A stretch of 64,000 nucleotides of DNA from Stutzerimonas chloritidismutans AW-1 (GCF_000495915.1 NZ_AOFQ01000058.1:57753-121752); one strand, 5' to 3'; positions 37,885 to 48,598 are shown, counted from the stretch's first letter. Program-made: numbers and translations. The notes: generated by a model not told the origin, from the sequence alone.

Positions 37885-38316
37885 TCAGCGAATGCGTGCG
37901 CACACTTCGGTGGCAGCAAAGAAGTAAGCGATTTCACGAGCAGCGGAAGCTTCCGAATCGGAACCGTGCACGGCGTTCTCGTCGATGGAAACGGCGAAAT
38001 CGGCGCGGATGGTGCCGGCAGCAGCTTCTTTCGGGTTGGTGGCGCCCATCAGCTCACGGTTCTTGGCGATGGCGTCTTCGCCTTCCAGAACCTGAACGAT
38101 GACTGGACCGGAAGTCATGAAAGCAACCAGATCCTTGAAGAAGCCACGCTCGCTGTGCTCGGCGTAGAAGCCAGCCGCTTCGCGCTCGGACAGCTGAACC
38201 ATCTTGGAAGCGACGACGCGCAGGCCGGCCTTCTCGAAACGGGTAGTGATTTCGCCGATGACGTTCTTGGCGACAGCGTCGGGCTTGATGATGGAGAAGG
38301 TGCGTTGCAGGGCCAT
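37885..38316 (-). CDS. ndk: Nucleoside diphosphate kinase
   Basis: 143 residues from ATG 38316 (MALQRTFS), the usual length. The phosphate-accepting histidine is in NAVHGSDS (H117). It transfers the gamma phosphate between nucleoside triphosphates. It follows iscX with its own promoter and precedes rlmN with a 19-base gap. Confidence 0.97.
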   Translation of the reverse strand: MALQRTFSIIKPDAVAKNVIGEITTRFEKAGLRVVASKMVQLSEREAAGFYAEHSERGFFKDLVAFMTSGPVIVQVLEGEDAIAKNRELMGATNPKEAAAGTIRADFAVSIDENAVHGSDSEASAAREIAYFFAATEVCARIR

Positions 38317-38363
38317 GTAGGACTCCAAAACTGATGGGTTAAAGCGAACGAGTAAACCCGCGG

Positions 38364-38369
38364 ATTATA
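38364..38369 (-). promoter_or_regulatory. Likely -10 box of ndk
   Basis: A perfect TATAAT (minus strand) stands 47 bases before the ndk start codon. A TTGACA occurs only 10 bases upstream of it, too close to be its -35 partner; no clear -35 at 17 bases. The -10 lies in the loop of the hairpin 38355-38362/38370-38377 (AACCCGCG/CGCGGGTT). Confidence 0.5.
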
Positions 38370-38484
38370 CGCGGGTTCATGTCAAAAAACATAAGGGTAG
38401 AGGGTAGAAGCCCGGATGGCGCCAGGGACCGCCGAACGGTCCCGAGATACCCAACCGGAGGAAAACGAAAACTTCGAAACCGCT

Positions 38485-38685
38485 CTATTCGGCCTCTTCG
38501 ATCCAGGCCGACTGGATGGCTTCGAGCACTTTCTCGCCGCCCCGACCGGGCTCATCGGCGAAGCCCGGAAGCTCCACCACCCAGCGATGCAGATCAAGGA
38601 AATTCACATAGCGCGGATCTACATCGATCTTGCGCTCGGCCAGCTCGATGGCGATTTCCTGCACGTCACTCCATTTCAGCTGCAT
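38485..38685 (-). CDS. iscX: IscX, Fe-S assembly adaptor
   Basis: 66 residues from ATG 38685 (MQLKWSDVQ). The acidic small protein matches IscX (YfhJ): WSDVQEIA at the N-terminus and DPRYVNFLDLHRWV. It binds IscS and modulates Fe-S synthesis. Last gene of the isc operon, 11 bases after fdx. Confidence 0.95.
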   Translation of the reverse strand: MQLKWSDVQEIAIELAERKIDVDPRYVNFLDLHRWVVELPGFADEPGRGGEKVLEAIQSAWIEEAE

Positions 38686-38696
38686 GACGCCCACCC

Positions 38697-39035
38697 TCAG
38701 TGCCCTTCGGAAACCTGATTGATTGTGTACTTCGGAATCTCCACGACGAGATCGGCATCAGCCACCACTGCCTGGCAGGACAGCCGGGAATTGGGCTCAA
38801 GCCCCCACGCCTTGTCGAGCATGTCGTCCTCCAGCTCATCGGAAGCTTCCAGTGACTGGAAGCCTTCGCGAACCACGACGTGGCAGGTGGTGCAGGCACA
38901 GGATTTTTCGCATGCATGCTCGATGTCGATGCCATTGCGCAGCGCGGCGTCCAGCACCGTCTCGCCGGTCTGCGCCTCGATAACGGCGCCTTCAGGGCAA
39001 TGGTCGGCATTGGGCAGGAAAATGATCTGCGGCAT
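38697..39035 (-). CDS. fdx: Isc-type [2Fe-2S] ferredoxin
   Basis: 112 residues from ATG 39035 with GAGGA about 10 bases upstream; a TTG three codons earlier overlaps the hscA stop. Cluster cysteines are in CEKSCACTTC (C42, C48, C51) and C87. It donates electrons for cluster assembly. It sits between hscA and iscX. Confidence 0.95.
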   Translation of the reverse strand: MPQIIFLPNADHCPEGAVIEAQTGETVLDAALRNGIDIEHACEKSCACTTCHVVVREGFQSLEASDELEDDMLDKAWGLEPNSRLSCQAVVADADLVVEIPKYTINQVSEGH

Positions 39036-39040
39036 CTGGG

Positions 39041-40903
39041 TCAATCCTCGATATCGTTTAGCCGCCGCCCGGCCAGCGCGGCCTTGACGGTCGAATCCAG
39101 CCGGCGCGCAGCAAAGGCGTCGGTGATCTGGCTCAGGCGTTTGGTCTGGCGCTCGATGGCCAGCACATCCTGGCTGTCCAGCAATCCGCGCAACTCGGCG
39201 ACCTGGGAGTCGATCGCCACGCGCTCGTCAGCAGACAGCAAGCGCTCACCATCGACGGCCAGCGCAGCCTCGACCGCCTCGAGCAGGCGCTGGGCATCAA
39301 CCAGCTGCTCACGCAACGCCCGGGCGTCACGGTCCTCGTCCGCCTTGCGGAAAGAGTCCTCCAGCATCCTGGCGATTTCGCCATCGGTGAGGCCATAGGA
39401 AGGCTTGACCTGAATACTCGCCTCCACGCCGGATGCCAACTCACGCGCGGACACGCTGAGCAAGCCATCAGCATCGACCTGGAAGGTGACGCGAATCTTT
39501 GCCGCCCCGGCGACCATCGGCGGAATACCGCGCAGCTCGAATCGAGCCAGCGAACGGCAGTCGGAGATCAGCTCGCGCTCGCCCTGCAGCACATGAATCA
39601 TCATGGCCGACTGGCCATCTTTGTAGGTGGTGAAGTCCTGCGCGCGCGCCACCGGAATCGTGGTGTTGCGCGGAATGATCTTCTCCATCAGCCCGCCCAT
39701 GGTCTCCAGCCCGAGGGACAGCGGGATCACATCGAGCAGCAACAGCTCTTCCCCATCGCGATTATTGCCAGCCAAGGTCTCAGCCTGAATCGCCGCGCCA
39801 ATGGCCACAACCTCATCAGGGTCTATGTCGGTCAGTGGCTCGCGACCGAACAGCTGCCCAACTGCCGAGCGCACTCTTGGCACTCGGGTCGAACCGCCGA
39901 CCATGACCACTGCGGTAATCTCCTCAAGCTCCACACCCGAGTCCCGCACGGCACGCCGGCATGACTTGAGACTGCGCGCAATCATCGGCTCGATCAGCGC
40001 ATCGAAGGTCTCGCGTTGCAGCTCGCCTGACCAGCCGGCATACGCGACATCCACCGCATCCACATCACTCAGATGCTCCTTGGCATCGCAGGCAATCTTC
40101 AGCAATTCACGCTGCGCGCCCGGCTCGAGATCGTCGGACACACCGGCACGCTCGAGAATCCAGTCCGCTACGGCATGGTCGAAATCATCACCACCCAGAG
40201 CCGTGTCGCCACCAGTGGCCAACACCTCGAAAACGCCCTTGGTCAGGCGAAGAATCGAAATATCGAAGGTACCGCCTCCGAGATCGTAGATCGCGACGAC
40301 GCCTTCGGCATGACGATCCAGACCATAGGCGACGGCGGCCGCGGTCGGCTCGTTGAGCAGGCGCAGCACGCTGAGCCCAGCGAGCCGCGCGGCGTCCTTG
40401 GTCGCCTGACGCTGGGCATCGTCGAAATAGGCCGGAACGGTAATCACCGCACCGACCAGTTCACCGCCCAGGGTCGCCTCGGCACGCTGACGGAGTGCGC
40501 GCAGGATCTCAGCCGAGACTTCCACAGGGCTCTTGGCGCCCTGAACGGTCTCGATGAACGGCATTTGCGACTCAGCCTGACGGAAGCGGTACGGCAGCTG
40601 TTCGCCCAACTGCTTCACATCGGCCAGCCCGCGACCCATCAGCCGTTTGACCGAACTGATGGTGTTGAACGGATCGGTGGCCGCGGCAAGTTTGGCTTGT
40701 GCGCCAACCTCAATCCGGTCAGCGTGATAGCGCACCACCGACGGCAGGATCACTTGCCCATCAGCATCGGCCAACGGCGCAGTGACACCACTGCGCAGGG
40801 CAGCTACGAGGGAGTTGGTGGTCCCCAAGTCTATTCCGACAGCCAGGCGCCGCTGATGGGGCTGGGGGGTTTGTCCGGGCTCGGCAATCTGAAGTAAGGC
40901 CAT
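39041..40903 (-). CDS. hscA: Fe-S protein chaperone HscA
   Basis: 620 residues. Hsp70 family: [12 protein letters not shown] (phosphate 1), [14 protein letters not shown] (phosphate 2), the substrate-binding domain with LGLETMGG, and the C-terminal lid. It releases clusters from IscU with ATP and HscB. It follows hscB with a 41-base gap. Confidence 0.97.
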   Translation of the reverse strand: MALLQIAEPGQTPQPHQRRLAVGIDLGTTNSLVAALRSGVTAPLADADGQVILPSVVRYHADRIEVGAQAKLAAATDPFNTISSVKRLMGRGLADVKQLGEQLPYRFRQAESQMPFIETVQGAKSPVEVSAEILRALRQRAEATLGGELVGAVITVPAYFDDAQRQATKDAARLAGLSVLRLLNEPTAAAVAYGLDRHAEGVVAIYDLGGGTFDISILRLTKGVFEVLATGGDTALGGDDFDHAVADWILERAGVSDDLEPGAQRELLKIACDAKEHLSDVDAVDVAYAGWSGELQRETFDALIEPMIARSLKSCRRAVRDSGVELEEITAVVMVGGSTRVPRVRSAVGQLFGREPLTDIDPDEVVAIGAAIQAETLAGNNRDGEELLLLDVIPLSLGLETMGGLMEKIIPRNTTIPVARAQDFTTYKDGQSAMMIHVLQGERELISDCRSLARFELRGIPPMVAGAAKIRVTFQVDADGLLSVSARELASGVEASIQVKPSYGLTDGEIARMLEDSFRKADEDRDARALREQLVDAQRLLEAVEAALAVDGERLLSADERVAIDSQVAELRGLLDSQDVLAIERQTKRLSQITDAFAARRLDSTVKAALAGRRLNDIED

Positions 40904-40944
40904 GTCTGTCTGATATCGGGCGCAACGCCGGGCGCTGCGCGGGG

Positions 40945-41466
40945 TTAATCGTCGAGGCGCTCTTCGAGTTGGCGCACTTCCTGGGTCAGCTTGTCGAGAA
41001 ACTGCATGCGTCGAACCAGACGCTCAGCATCGGCACGCCGCTCAGAATCCTGCCAGATGCGGGCGAAAGCATCGTTCAGCCCCTGCTGCGCCTGCTTCAA
41101 GCGCGACTTGAACGCCGCTACGCCATCCAGATCGGCCTGCTCATGGAGCTCTTCAAGCTCCTCGCGCCAATGCATCTGCTGCATGAGGAACGCGGGATCC
41201 TGAACAGTCGCTTCCAGTGGAACCTCATGCCCCTCGATGGCCAACAGATACCTTGCCCGGCGGCTCGGACTCTTGAGCGTCTGGTAGGCCTCATTGAGGT
41301 TGGCGGAGCGCTCAAGGGCCTGACGCTGCTCACTTTCGCCAGCGTCGGCAAAGCGATCAGGGTGAACCTGGCGAGCAAGCTCTCGATAGCGATCGGCAAG
41401 AGACGCGAGATCCAGTTCGAACTCGGGCTTCAACTCGAACAATGCAAAATGACAGGGAGTACCCAC
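40945..41466 (-). CDS. hscB: J-domain co-chaperone HscB
   Basis: 173 residues from GTG 41466 ([11 protein letters not shown]). This start matches the homologues and has GAGGA just upstream; the longer open frame overlaps iscA. The J-domain HPD motif is VHPDRF, followed by the three-helix IscU-binding C-terminal bundle. It recruits HscA to IscU. It lies 7 bases after iscA. Confidence 0.95.
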   Translation of the reverse strand: MGTPCHFALFELKPEFELDLASLADRYRELARQVHPDRFADAGESEQRQALERSANLNEAYQTLKSPSRRARYLLAIEGHEVPLEATVQDPAFLMQQMHWREELEELHEQADLDGVAAFKSRLKQAQQGLNDAFARIWQDSERRADAERLVRRMQFLDKLTQEVRQLEERLDD

Positions 41467-41473
41467 GGCGTCC

Positions 41474-41797
41474 TCAGATATTGAAGCTCTCGCCGCAGCC
41501 ACACTCGCCACGAACGTTCGGGTTATTGAACTTGAAGCCCTCGTTGAGCCCTTCGCGAACGAAGTCGAGTTCCGTGCCGTCGAGATATACCAAGCTCTTG
41601 GGATCAATGATCACCTTGACCCCATGACTCTCGAACACCGAATCTTCGGCTGCCGTTTCGTCGACGAACTCAAGTACGTACGCCAAGCCCGAACAGCCGG
41701 TCGTACGCACCCCGAGTCGCACACCTACACCCTTGCCTCGCCCGTCCAGCGAACGGCGAACGTGCTGGGCTGCAGCGGGCGTCATGGTGATAGCCAT
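41474..41797 (-). CDS. iscA: A-type Fe-S carrier IscA
   Basis: 107 residues. Metal-binding cysteines are C35 in TGCSGLAY and C99 and C101 in GECGCGESF, complete. It carries clusters to apo-targets. It follows iscU by 14 bases. Confidence 0.97.
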   Translation of the reverse strand: MAITMTPAAAQHVRRSLDGRGKGVGVRLGVRTTGCSGLAYVLEFVDETAAEDSVFESHGVKVIIDPKSLVYLDGTELDFVREGLNEGFKFNNPNVRGECGCGESFNI

Positions 41798-41811
41798 CGC
41801 AACCTCCCTAT

Positions 41812-42198
41812 TTAAAGCAGACCTTTCTTTTCGCGGTAGTCACGCACAGCTGCCTTGATCGCATCTTCGGCGAGCACGGAGCAGTGAATCTTCACCGGTG
41901 GCAGCGCCAGCTCTTCAGCCAGCTGCGTGTTCTTGATGGTTTCCGCTTCTTCCAGGGTCTTGCCCTTCATCCACTCGGTAGCAAGCGAGCTGGACGCGAT
42001 GGCGGAGCCGCAACCATAGGTCTTGAACTTGGCATCTTCGATGACGCCCTGCTCGTTGACCTTGATCTGCAAACGCATCACGTCGCCACATGCCGGCGCA
42101 CCTACCATGCCGGTACCGATGCTCGGGTCTTCAGCGTCGAACTTGCCGACGTTGCGCGGGTTTTCGTAGTGGTCGATGACCTTATCGCTGTATGCCAT
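41812..42198 (-). CDS. iscU: Fe-S scaffold IscU
   Basis: 128 residues. Cluster ligands C37, C63, C106 and D39, and the HscA-binding LPPVK motif (99-103), are all present. It is the scaffold on which IscS-derived sulfur and iron are assembled. Confidence 0.98.
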   Translation of the reverse strand: MAYSDKVIDHYENPRNVGKFDAEDPSIGTGMVGAPACGDVMRLQIKVNEQGVIEDAKFKTYGCGSAIASSSLATEWMKGKTLEEAETIKNTQLAEELALPPVKIHCSVLAEDAIKAAVRDYREKKGLL

Positions 42199-42241
42199 GG
42201 TGCAATCCTCTTAGATCAGGCTGTGCGGCGCTTGACGCCGG

Positions 42242-43456
42242 TCAGTGGGCTTGCCACTCGACCTTGGAAATGTCGACGCCGTCTTTGAACATGTCCCACA
42301 GGGGCGAAAGCTCGCGCAGCTTGGTGACGGCCTCGCAAACCTTTTGCGCTGCGTAGTCGATTTCCTCTTCAGTAGTGAACCGACCGAAGGTGAAACGGAT
42401 GGAGCTATGCGCCAATTCGTCGTTACGACCCAGTGCACGCAGCACGTACGACGGCTCCAGCGAAGCGGACGTACAGGCAGAGCCAGACGATACCGCCAGA
42501 TCCTTGAGCGCCATGATCAGCGACTCGCCCTCGACATAGTTAAAGCTGAGGTTCAGATTGTGCGGTACACGGGCGGTCAGGCTACCGTTCACATAAAGCT
42601 CTTCGAGATGCTCGACCTGCTTGTAGAAGCGATCACGCAGGGAGCGGACACGCTCGTTCTCCTGGGCCATTTCGTCTTTCGCGATACGAAAGGCCTCGCC
42701 CATGCCGACCAGCTGGTGGGTAGCCAGCGTACCGGAACGCATGCCCCGCTCATGGCCACCGCCATGCATCTGTGCCTCAAGGCGGACGCGGGGCTTACGG
42801 CGAACGTACAGCGCACCCACACCCTTCGGCCCATAGGTCTTATGAGCGGAGAAGGACATCAGATCGACCTTCATCTTCTCCAGATCGATTTCGACCTTGC
42901 CGGTCGACTGCGCCGCATCGACATGGAAAAGAATGCCGCGAGAACGGGTCAGCTCGCCGATGGCGGTGATGTCGTTGATAGTGCCGATCTCGTTGTTCAC
43001 GTGCATGACCGACACAAGAATAGTGTCGTCGCGCAGCGCAGCTTCGACCATCGCCGGCGTGACGATGCCATCCTCGCCCGGCTCGAGATACGTAACCTCG
43101 AAGCCTTCGCGCTCGAGCTGGCGAGTGGTATCCAGTACCGCCTTGTGCTCGATCTTGGTGGTGACGATGTGCTTGCCCTTGGACGCATAAAAATGCGCGA
43201 CGCCCTTGATGGCCAGGTTGTCCGACTCGGTTGCACCGGATGTCCAGACGATTTCACGGGGATCGGCGTTGACCAGCTCAGCAACCTGACGGCGCGCATT
43301 CTCCACGGCTTCCTCGGCTTTCCAGCCAAAGGCATGAGAGCGCGACGCCGGATTGCCGAAGTTGCCTTCGTTGGTGAGGCACTCGATCATCTTGGCGGCA
43401 ACACGCGGATCCACAGGTGTGGTCGCAGAGTAGTCCAGGTAAATCGGCAATTTCAT
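42242..43456 (-). CDS. iscS: Cysteine desulfurase IscS
   Basis: 404 residues, usual length. PLP-binding lysine in [14 protein letters not shown] and the active-site Cys loop in [19 protein letters not shown] are intact. It extracts sulfur from cysteine for Fe-S clusters, thiolated tRNA and other cofactors. It follows iscR by 31 bases. Confidence 0.98.
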   Translation of the reverse strand: MKLPIYLDYSATTPVDPRVAAKMIECLTNEGNFGNPASRSHAFGWKAEEAVENARRQVAELVNADPREIVWTSGATESDNLAIKGVAHFYASKGKHIVTTKIEHKAVLDTTRQLEREGFEVTYLEPGEDGIVTPAMVEAALRDDTILVSVMHVNNEIGTINDITAIGELTRSRGILFHVDAAQSTGKVEIDLEKMKVDLMSFSAHKTYGPKGVGALYVRRKPRVRLEAQMHGGGHERGMRSGTLATHQLVGMGEAFRIAKDEMAQENERVRSLRDRFYKQVEHLEELYVNGSLTARVPHNLNLSFNYVEGESLIMALKDLAVSSGSACTSASLEPSYVLRALGRNDELAHSSIRFTFGRFTTEEEIDYAAQKVCEAVTKLRELSPLWDMFKDGVDISKVEWQAH

Positions 43457-43487
43457 TCAGATATCTCCTATCAGGCAGTCGCCCTGC

Positions 43488-43979
43488 TCAATCGATGGCG
43501 GACGTTTCTATCTTGTCCATATGCGGCGAAGTGCCGCCAGCCTTGCGCATGTCTTGGCGCAGGGCGACCTGCTGCACGTCCTGGCGCTTGACCAGGTCGG
43601 CCAGGCTGATGCCGCTGAGGAATTCATGAATCTGCTGGCTGAGGTCACACCACAGATGGTGAGTCAGGCAGGTATCGCCAGAGTGGCAGCCGCCCAGACC
43701 TTGGCAACGCGTGGCATCGACCGACTCGTTCACAGCGTCGATGACCTGGGCGACCTGAATGCCGGCCATGTCGCGAGAAAGCTGATAGCCGCCGCCGGGC
43801 CCTCGCACGCTCGTCACCAGGCTGCCGCGGCGCAGCTTCGCGAAGAGCTGCTCGAGATAGGAAAGGGAAATACCCTGCCGCTCGGAAATATCGGCCAGGG
43901 AGACCGGCCCATGCTGCGCATGCAGCGCCAAATCGAGCATGGCGGTCACGGCATAACGGCCTTTGGTGGTTAATCGCAT
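43488..43979 (-). CDS. iscR: Fe-S sensing regulator IscR
   Basis: 163 residues from ATG 43979 ([10 protein letters not shown]), matching homologues; the open frame upstream is the promoter. Rrf2-family winged helix with cluster ligands C92, C98, C104 and H107, the same numbering as in E. coli IscR. The [2Fe-2S] form represses the isc operon. An operator with 22 of 25 matches to the type 1 consensus lies 40-64 bases upstream. Confidence 0.97.
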   Translation of the reverse strand: MRLTTKGRYAVTAMLDLALHAQHGPVSLADISERQGISLSYLEQLFAKLRRGSLVTSVRGPGGGYQLSRDMAGIQVAQVIDAVNESVDATRCQGLGGCHSGDTCLTHHLWCDLSQQIHEFLSGISLADLVKRQDVQQVALRQDMRKAGGTSPHMDKIETSAID

Positions 43980-44010
43980 CGGTCTGCACCAAGCATTACG
44001 GTTTGGCGCA

Positions 44011-44043
44011 ATTATGCAATTCCCGAGTATTTGAGTCAACTAT
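44011..44043 (-). promoter_or_regulatory. isc operon promoter with overlapping IscR type 1 operator
   Basis: On the minus strand TTGACT (44034-44039) and CATAAT (44011-44016) are 17 bases apart, 32 bases before the iscR start. A 25-base site at 44019-44043 matches the E. coli type 1 IscR consensus (ATASYYGACTRWWWYAGTCRRSTAT) at 22 of 25 positions by my alignment. The site covers the -35 box and spacer, so holo-IscR can repress its own operon. Confidence 0.8.
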
Positions 44044-44068
44044 AAGACCTATTAATTCAGTAGGTCTT
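44044..44068. repeat. AAGACCTA inverted repeat next to the IscR site
   Basis: AAGACCTA (44044-44051) and TAGGTCTT (44061-44068) form a perfect 8-bp inverted repeat with a 9-base spacer, immediately upstream of the IscR operator. It may be a second regulator site or the end structure of the cysE transcript. Confidence 0.5.
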
Positions 44069-44137
44069 TAGTCTGGAACCACGCCCAGCCGGAGGCAGCG
44101 GGCCGGCATGATACCAGCTGCTGCCAGCCCGCGCACT

Positions 44138-44914
44138 TCAGGTGCGGGCATCGCCAGCGTCGGACTTCACTTCAACGAAGTATTCTTCTCGCAGCTCCGG
44201 AAGGTCCTTGGCGCAATAATCGCTGCCCAGCGCCTTGAGCGCGCCACACATGCCCTCCAAGCGCTCCTCTACGGCCTGAACATGATCCAGCAACTGCCCA
44301 ATGGCTCGCGCGACGGGATCAGGCATATCCTCGCTGACGCCATAGGCGTCGAATCCGATCTTCTCGGCAATGGCCTTGCGCTTGGCTTCCTGCTCATCGC
44401 TGGATTTGACGATCACCCGCCCCGGAATCCCAACCGCCGTCGCTCCCGGCGGCACTTCACGGGTAACCACCGCATTAGAGCCGATCTTCGCGCCCGCGCC
44501 GACGGTGAACGGCCCAAGGATCTTCGCGCCGGCTCCCACGATTACACCATCTTCAAGCGTCGGATGGCGCTTGCCCTTATTCCAGCTGGTGCCACCGAGT
44601 GTCACGCCGTGATAGAGCGTCACGTCATCGCCAATTTCCGCGGTCTCGCCAATGACGATGCCCATCCCGTGATCAATGAAGAATCGCCGGCCAATCCTGG
44701 CGCCCGGATGGATCTCGACCCCGGTCAGCCAGCGCCCCAGATTCGAGGACATCCGCGCAAGCCACTTGAATTCATGCACCCACAGCCAATGGGACAGGCG
44801 ATGAATCCAGATGGCGTGCAGCCCCGGATAACAGGTCAGAACTTCGAACGCATTGCGCGCCGCCGGATCGCGATGGAAAACGCTCTGAATGTCTTCGCGC
44901 ATGCGTTCGAACAT
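44138..44914 (-). CDS. cysE: Serine O-acetyltransferase (second copy)
   Basis: 258 residues from ATG 44914, which overlaps the trmJ stop by one base (TGATG). It has a shorter N-terminal helical domain ([20 protein letters not shown]) than the copy at 28316 and the same catalytic segment [18 protein letters not shown]. This is the iscR-linked form in pseudomonads. It supplies cysteine, the substrate of IscS downstream. Two divergent copies suggest different regulation or stability. Confidence 0.95.
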   Translation of the reverse strand: MFERMREDIQSVFHRDPAARNAFEVLTCYPGLHAIWIHRLSHWLWVHEFKWLARMSSNLGRWLTGVEIHPGARIGRRFFIDHGMGIVIGETAEIGDDVTLYHGVTLGGTSWNKGKRHPTLEDGVIVGAGAKILGPFTVGAGAKIGSNAVVTREVPPGATAVGIPGRVIVKSSDEQEAKRKAIAEKIGFDAYGVSEDMPDPVARAIGQLLDHVQAVEERLEGMCGALKALGSDYCAKDLPELREEYFVEVKSDAGDART

Positions 44915-45690
44915 CAATCACTTCTCCGCTTGTGAGGCTCGCCGCGGGCAGCCTTTTGTGTCTCGGTGAGAATACCGCGCAGGATATTCATTTCCAGCTT
45001 GCTAACACCGCTGCGCCCGTAGAGCCGACGCAATCGGGGCATCAGATGCCTGGGCTTGGCCGGATCGAGAAAGCCGATATCCACCAGAGTCTGCTCAAGA
45101 TGACCGAAGTAATTCTCCAGCTCGTCGACAGTCACGGGCTGGGCATCCAGCATCGCCGTGGTTTCCAGTTTTTCGACCTTGGTTGGCCGCCCCTCGGCAG
45201 CCAACCAGGCCATGCGCACCTCGTAGGTAAGCACCTGCACGGCCGCAGCGAGATTCAATGAACTGAACTGCGGATCAGACGGGATATGGACGTGGTACTG
45301 GCAGCGCTGCAACTCCTCATTGGTCAGCCCCGCGTACTCGCGACCGAATACCAATGCGACTTCGCCGCCCCCGGCAGACTGCTCCACGGAAACCGACGCG
45401 CACTCCCGAGGATCGAGCAACGGCCAGGGAATGCGCCGATCACGAGCGCTGGTTCCGAGCACCAGACTGCAACCAGCCAGCGCCTCTTCCAGCGTTGCAA
45501 CGACCCGTGCACTATCGAGAATGTCTGTTGCACCGGACGCCCTGGCCACAGCGTTCGCACTCGGGAAATCCTCGGGATCGACCAATACCAGGCGCGAAAG
45601 CCCCATGTTCTTCATGGCGCGAGCCGCACCACCGATGTTGCCGGCATGACTGGTATTGACCAGCACGACACGAATGTTCTGCAGCGACAC
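44914..45690 (-). CDS. trmJ: tRNA (Cm32/Um32) 2'-O-methyltransferase
   Basis: 258 residues from GTG 45690 ([11 protein letters not shown]), matching homologues; the open frame extends 20 codons further upstream without support. SPOUT fold: [17 protein letters not shown] at the N-terminus (catalytic Arg), and the SAM-binding knot [13 protein letters not shown] and [11 protein letters not shown]. It modifies position 32 of several tRNAs. It overlaps cysE and is divergent from suhB. Confidence 0.92.
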   Translation of the reverse strand: MSLQNIRVVLVNTSHAGNIGGAARAMKNMGLSRLVLVDPEDFPSANAVARASGATDILDSARVVATLEEALAGCSLVLGTSARDRRIPWPLLDPRECASVSVEQSAGGGEVALVFGREYAGLTNEELQRCQYHVHIPSDPQFSSLNLAAAVQVLTYEVRMAWLAAEGRPTKVEKLETTAMLDAQPVTVDELENYFGHLEQTLVDIGFLDPAKPRHLMPRLRRLYGRSGVSKLEMNILRGILTETQKAARGEPHKRRSD

Positions 45691-45844
45691 AATAATTCTC
45701 TGCTTGAAAGCGAGCAGAAAGCTTACAGGAAGCGGCTCCCGATCCGCCATCTGCCGCCCCCTGCAACCACCACCGTGACGCTACATGCGCCGGCGCTTTC
45801 CTGATAGAATTTCGCGCTTTCTTTAACGACCAGGTAATTGATCC

Positions 45845-46660
45845 ATGCAGCCCATGCTGAATATCGCGCTGCGCGCCGCCCGCAGCGCCGGCGAACTGAT
45901 TGTCCGTTCCACCGATCGCCTGGATGCAATCTCGGTCAACGAGAAAGAAGCGAAGGATTACGTCACCGAAATCGACAAGGCCGCAGAGCAGAGCATCGTC
46001 AATGCGCTGCGCAAGGCCTACCCGAATCACGGCATCCTGGGCGAGGAAGGCGGACTGCTCGAAGGCAGCGGGGACGGCGCCGATTACCTGTGGATCATCG
46101 ACCCGCTGGATGGAACCACCAATTTTGTCCGCGGCATTCCTCACTACGCCGTCAGCATCGCCTGCAAGTACCGCGGGCGCCTGGAACACGCGGTCGTGCT
46201 GGACCCGGTACGCCAGGAAGAATTCACCGCTAGCCGCGGCCGTGGCGCCGCCCTGAACGGCCGCCGCCTGCGCGTTAGCGCACGCAAGAGCCTGGACGGC
46301 GCACTGCTCGGCACCGGCTTTCCGTTCAAGGATGGCCAGATGGACAACCTGGACAGCTACTTGAAGATGTTCCGCAGCCTGGTCGGCCAGACCTCCGGCC
46401 TACGTCGTGCCGGCGCCGCAAGCCTCGACCTGGCTTATGTCGCTGCAGGCCGCTTTGATGCGTTCTGGGAGTTTGGCCTTTCCGAATGGGACATGGCTGC
46501 AGGCGCACTGCTGATCCAGGAAGCCGGCGGCTTGGTAAGCGATTTCAGCGGCGGCCATGACTTCCTTGAGAAGGGTCAGATCGTTGCCGGCAACACCAAA
46601 TGCTTCAAGGCGGTACTGACCACCATCCAGCCGCACCTGACACCTTCTCTCAAGCGCTGA
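45845..46660 (+). CDS. suhB: Inositol-1-monophosphatase family protein SuhB
   Basis: 271 residues. The metal-binding motifs GEEGG, WIIDPLDGTTNF and WDMAAGALLIQEAGG are intact. In pseudomonads SuhB affects ribosome-related transcription and virulence regulators. It ends 12 bases before the 3' end of the group II intron, with no recognisable terminator of its own. Confidence 0.95.
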   Translation: MQPMLNIALRAARSAGELIVRSTDRLDAISVNEKEAKDYVTEIDKAAEQSIVNALRKAYPNHGILGEEGGLLEGSGDGADYLWIIDPLDGTTNFVRGIPHYAVSIACKYRGRLEHAVVLDPVRQEEFTASRGRGAALNGRRLRVSARKSLDGALLGTGFPFKDGQMDNLDSYLKMFRSLVGQTSGLRRAGAASLDLAYVAAGRFDAFWEFGLSEWDMAAGALLIQEAGGLVSDFSGGHDFLEKGQIVAGNTKCFKAVLTTIQPHLTPSLKR

Positions 46661-46672
46661 GAACGATAGCGG

Positions 46673-48595
46673 ATCGGGTAGGAGGCGGCCTCACGGCCGC
46701 CGTCCTCCCACACCACCGTGCGTACGGTTCCGTACACGGCGGTTCAGGCCATGCGGTTAAGCCGATTGATCGTATCCAGTATCGAGACCAGTCCAAGTCT
46801 GTCCCATAGCTTCTTCGGCAGCGCCTGATTCATATGCGGCGCTCCTGAGTTCCACCACGGGCCTCGGCCATTGAAGGCCGACTTGCAGGCACGCTCCTCG
46901 CTCAATCCCAGGCGCATCAGGTTGCGCGCCCTCGTAGAGGGCTGCTTCCATTGCCGCCAGATGACACAGCGAAGTTTGTGCCTGACCCAGCCATCCAGCT
47001 CTTCCAGTGGACGCTTGCTCTGGCTGAGCTTGAAGTAGCCTGCCCAGCCTCGCAGCACCGGGTTTACCCGCTCGATGACATTCGCCATCTTGTGGCCCCG
47101 CACCCCTCGCAGCAGTTCCCTGAGACGGTCGCGCACACGGCGCAGGCTCATGGTTGCCACTCGCAGTCTAGGCAGCGAGTGCCAACTCATCCCATACCCC
47201 AGGTAGTCGCATTTCCACGACCCAGCCACGCGACTCTTGTCCCGATTCAGTCTCAGTTTCAGACGGTGATTCAGGAACCGCTCGACACTGGCCAGCACTC
47301 GTTCGCCAGCACGCGGACTACGGACATAAATGTTCGCGTCATCGGCATAGCGCACGAAGCGATGGCCTCGCCGCTCCAACTCACGGTCGAGTTCATCGAG
47401 CAGGATGTTCGACAGCAGCGGCGAAAGCGGGCCGCCTTGCGGCGCCCCCTCCTGCCGATGGCTGACAACCCCGTCCGACATGACGCCCGCTTCGAGGTAA
47501 CGGCGGATGAGTCTGAGCACCTGTTTGTCTTCGACATGGCGCTCAACACAGAACATCAGGATGTCGTGGTTGACCCGATCAAAGAACTTCTCCAGATCGA
47601 GTTCCACGCAACACCTATGACCCGCCGCCACATGGGTGCGGGCCATCTCGACAGCCTGGTGAGCGCTTCTGCCCGGACGGAAGCCGTAGCTATAGTCCGA
47701 GAACAGCGGATCGAAGATCGGCGTGAGCTGTTGCAGCAGGGCTTGCTGGATCAGGCGATCCACGACACTGGGAATGCCCAGTTGCCGCATACCGCCCTGC
47801 GGTTTGGGAATTTCGACCGCCCGCACTGCCTGGGGATGGTATTCACCTGCCAGCAGCCTGACCTTCAGGATGGGCCAATACTGTTTCACGTAGCCTGCCA
47901 AGTCGGCGACCGTCATGCCATCGGCACCCGGCGCCCCCTTGTTGCTGACCACGCGCTGATACGCACGCTTGAGATTCGCCGGTGCAAGCACCCGCTCCAT
48001 CAGCGTGTCCGGCTCCGCGTTCATCCACGTCACCGACGCCGCCGATACCTCTGCGCTGTCAGGCGTCATCCTCGGCCTCTGGCCGGGACTCGGGGTGACA
48101 GTCTTCTCTTGGAGAAATTTCTGCATTTCGGTTATCGACGAGACGCTGACGCCTACTGGCGGCATGACCTGTTCGGCCCTTGATGGCGTGGTTGACCGCC
48201 ACTTACTACGGCCTCGGCTGACTTCTGCACGCCCATCCCGTCGCCTCTCGACAATCGGTAGCACAATGGCAAGCGTACAGATCTCCCAGGGTAATTCGCG
48301 CGACCTTCCTGCTTATGCCTGTCGGATCTACGTCGCAGCGTTCCGTGCAAGTATCGGGCTTTGGCGATTATGGCCACCTCACCCCGCTGCGCCGCCTCAT
48401 CCGCTTCCTGTTCGTCAGGCCAGCATTTTGCCTCGGGCTTCCTTCAGATTCGCAGTCGCCCGCGACACCCTTGCCTTCAGCTAACACTTCCCCTTGCCGG
48501 GTGTGTAGAGGACTTTCACCTCCAAGTCGCCAGGCTCACCACCACAGTGAACCCGACAGCGCCAGTCACGGCGCTACGCGCCATGCCTGGCGCAC
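46673..48595 (-). mobile_element. Group IIC intron, copy 1 (behind the mqo terminator)
   Basis: On the minus strand the element starts GTGCGCC at 48595 and ends in CCTACCCGAT at 46673, the 5' GUGYG and 3' AY rules of group II introns. It is 1923 bases long and carries a maturase gene. The base 5' to it is the T-tract of a strong terminator hairpin (48599-48630), the hallmark insertion site of class C introns. The copy at 61234-63156 is offset by exactly 14561 and appears identical; the shared block runs 46673-48597. Sharing the last 2 bases beyond the intron with copy 2 is chance or part of the target. Confidence 0.88.
46744..48264 (-). CDS. ltrA: Group II intron reverse transcriptase/maturase, copy 1
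   Basis: 506 residues as an open frame from GTG 48264; the true start is probably downstream (for example ATG before MNAEPDTLMERV at residue 81), since the first residues look like intron RNA domain sequence. The reverse transcriptase has the catalytic YADD at 306-309, preceded by GAPQGGPLSPLLSNILL, and a C-terminal group II maturase domain with NPVLRGWAGYF. No H-N-H endonuclease domain is seen, as usual for class C. The protein sequence is identical to that of copy 2. It helps splicing and mobility of its intron. Confidence 0.9.
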   Translation of the reverse strand: MLPIVERRRDGRAEVSRGRSKWRSTTPSRAEQVMPPVGVSVSSITEMQKFLQEKTVTPSPGQRPRMTPDSAEVSAASVTWMNAEPDTLMERVLAPANLKRAYQRVVSNKGAPGADGMTVADLAGYVKQYWPILKVRLLAGEYHPQAVRAVEIPKPQGGMRQLGIPSVVDRLIQQALLQQLTPIFDPLFSDYSYGFRPGRSAHQAVEMARTHVAAGHRCCVELDLEKFFDRVNHDILMFCVERHVEDKQVLRLIRRYLEAGVMSDGVVSHRQEGAPQGGPLSPLLSNILLDELDRELERRGHRFVRYADDANIYVRSPRAGERVLASVERFLNHRLKLRLNRDKSRVAGSWKCDYLGYGMSWHSLPRLRVATMSLRRVRDRLRELLRGVRGHKMANVIERVNPVLRGWAGYFKLSQSKRPLEELDGWVRHKLRCVIWRQWKQPSTRARNLMRLGLSEERACKSAFNGRGPWWNSGAPHMNQALPKKLWDRLGLVSILDTINRLNRMA

Positions 48596-48598
48596 CAC

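Noticed and set aside
38360..38400. TTGACA with TATAAT before ndk as a full promoter
   Set aside because: The spacer is only 10 bases; only the -10 is kept.
46951..48183. 410-residue frame antisense to the maturase (also at 61512-62744)
   Set aside because: Present in both intron copies only because the DNA is identical; the minus strand has YADD and is the gene.
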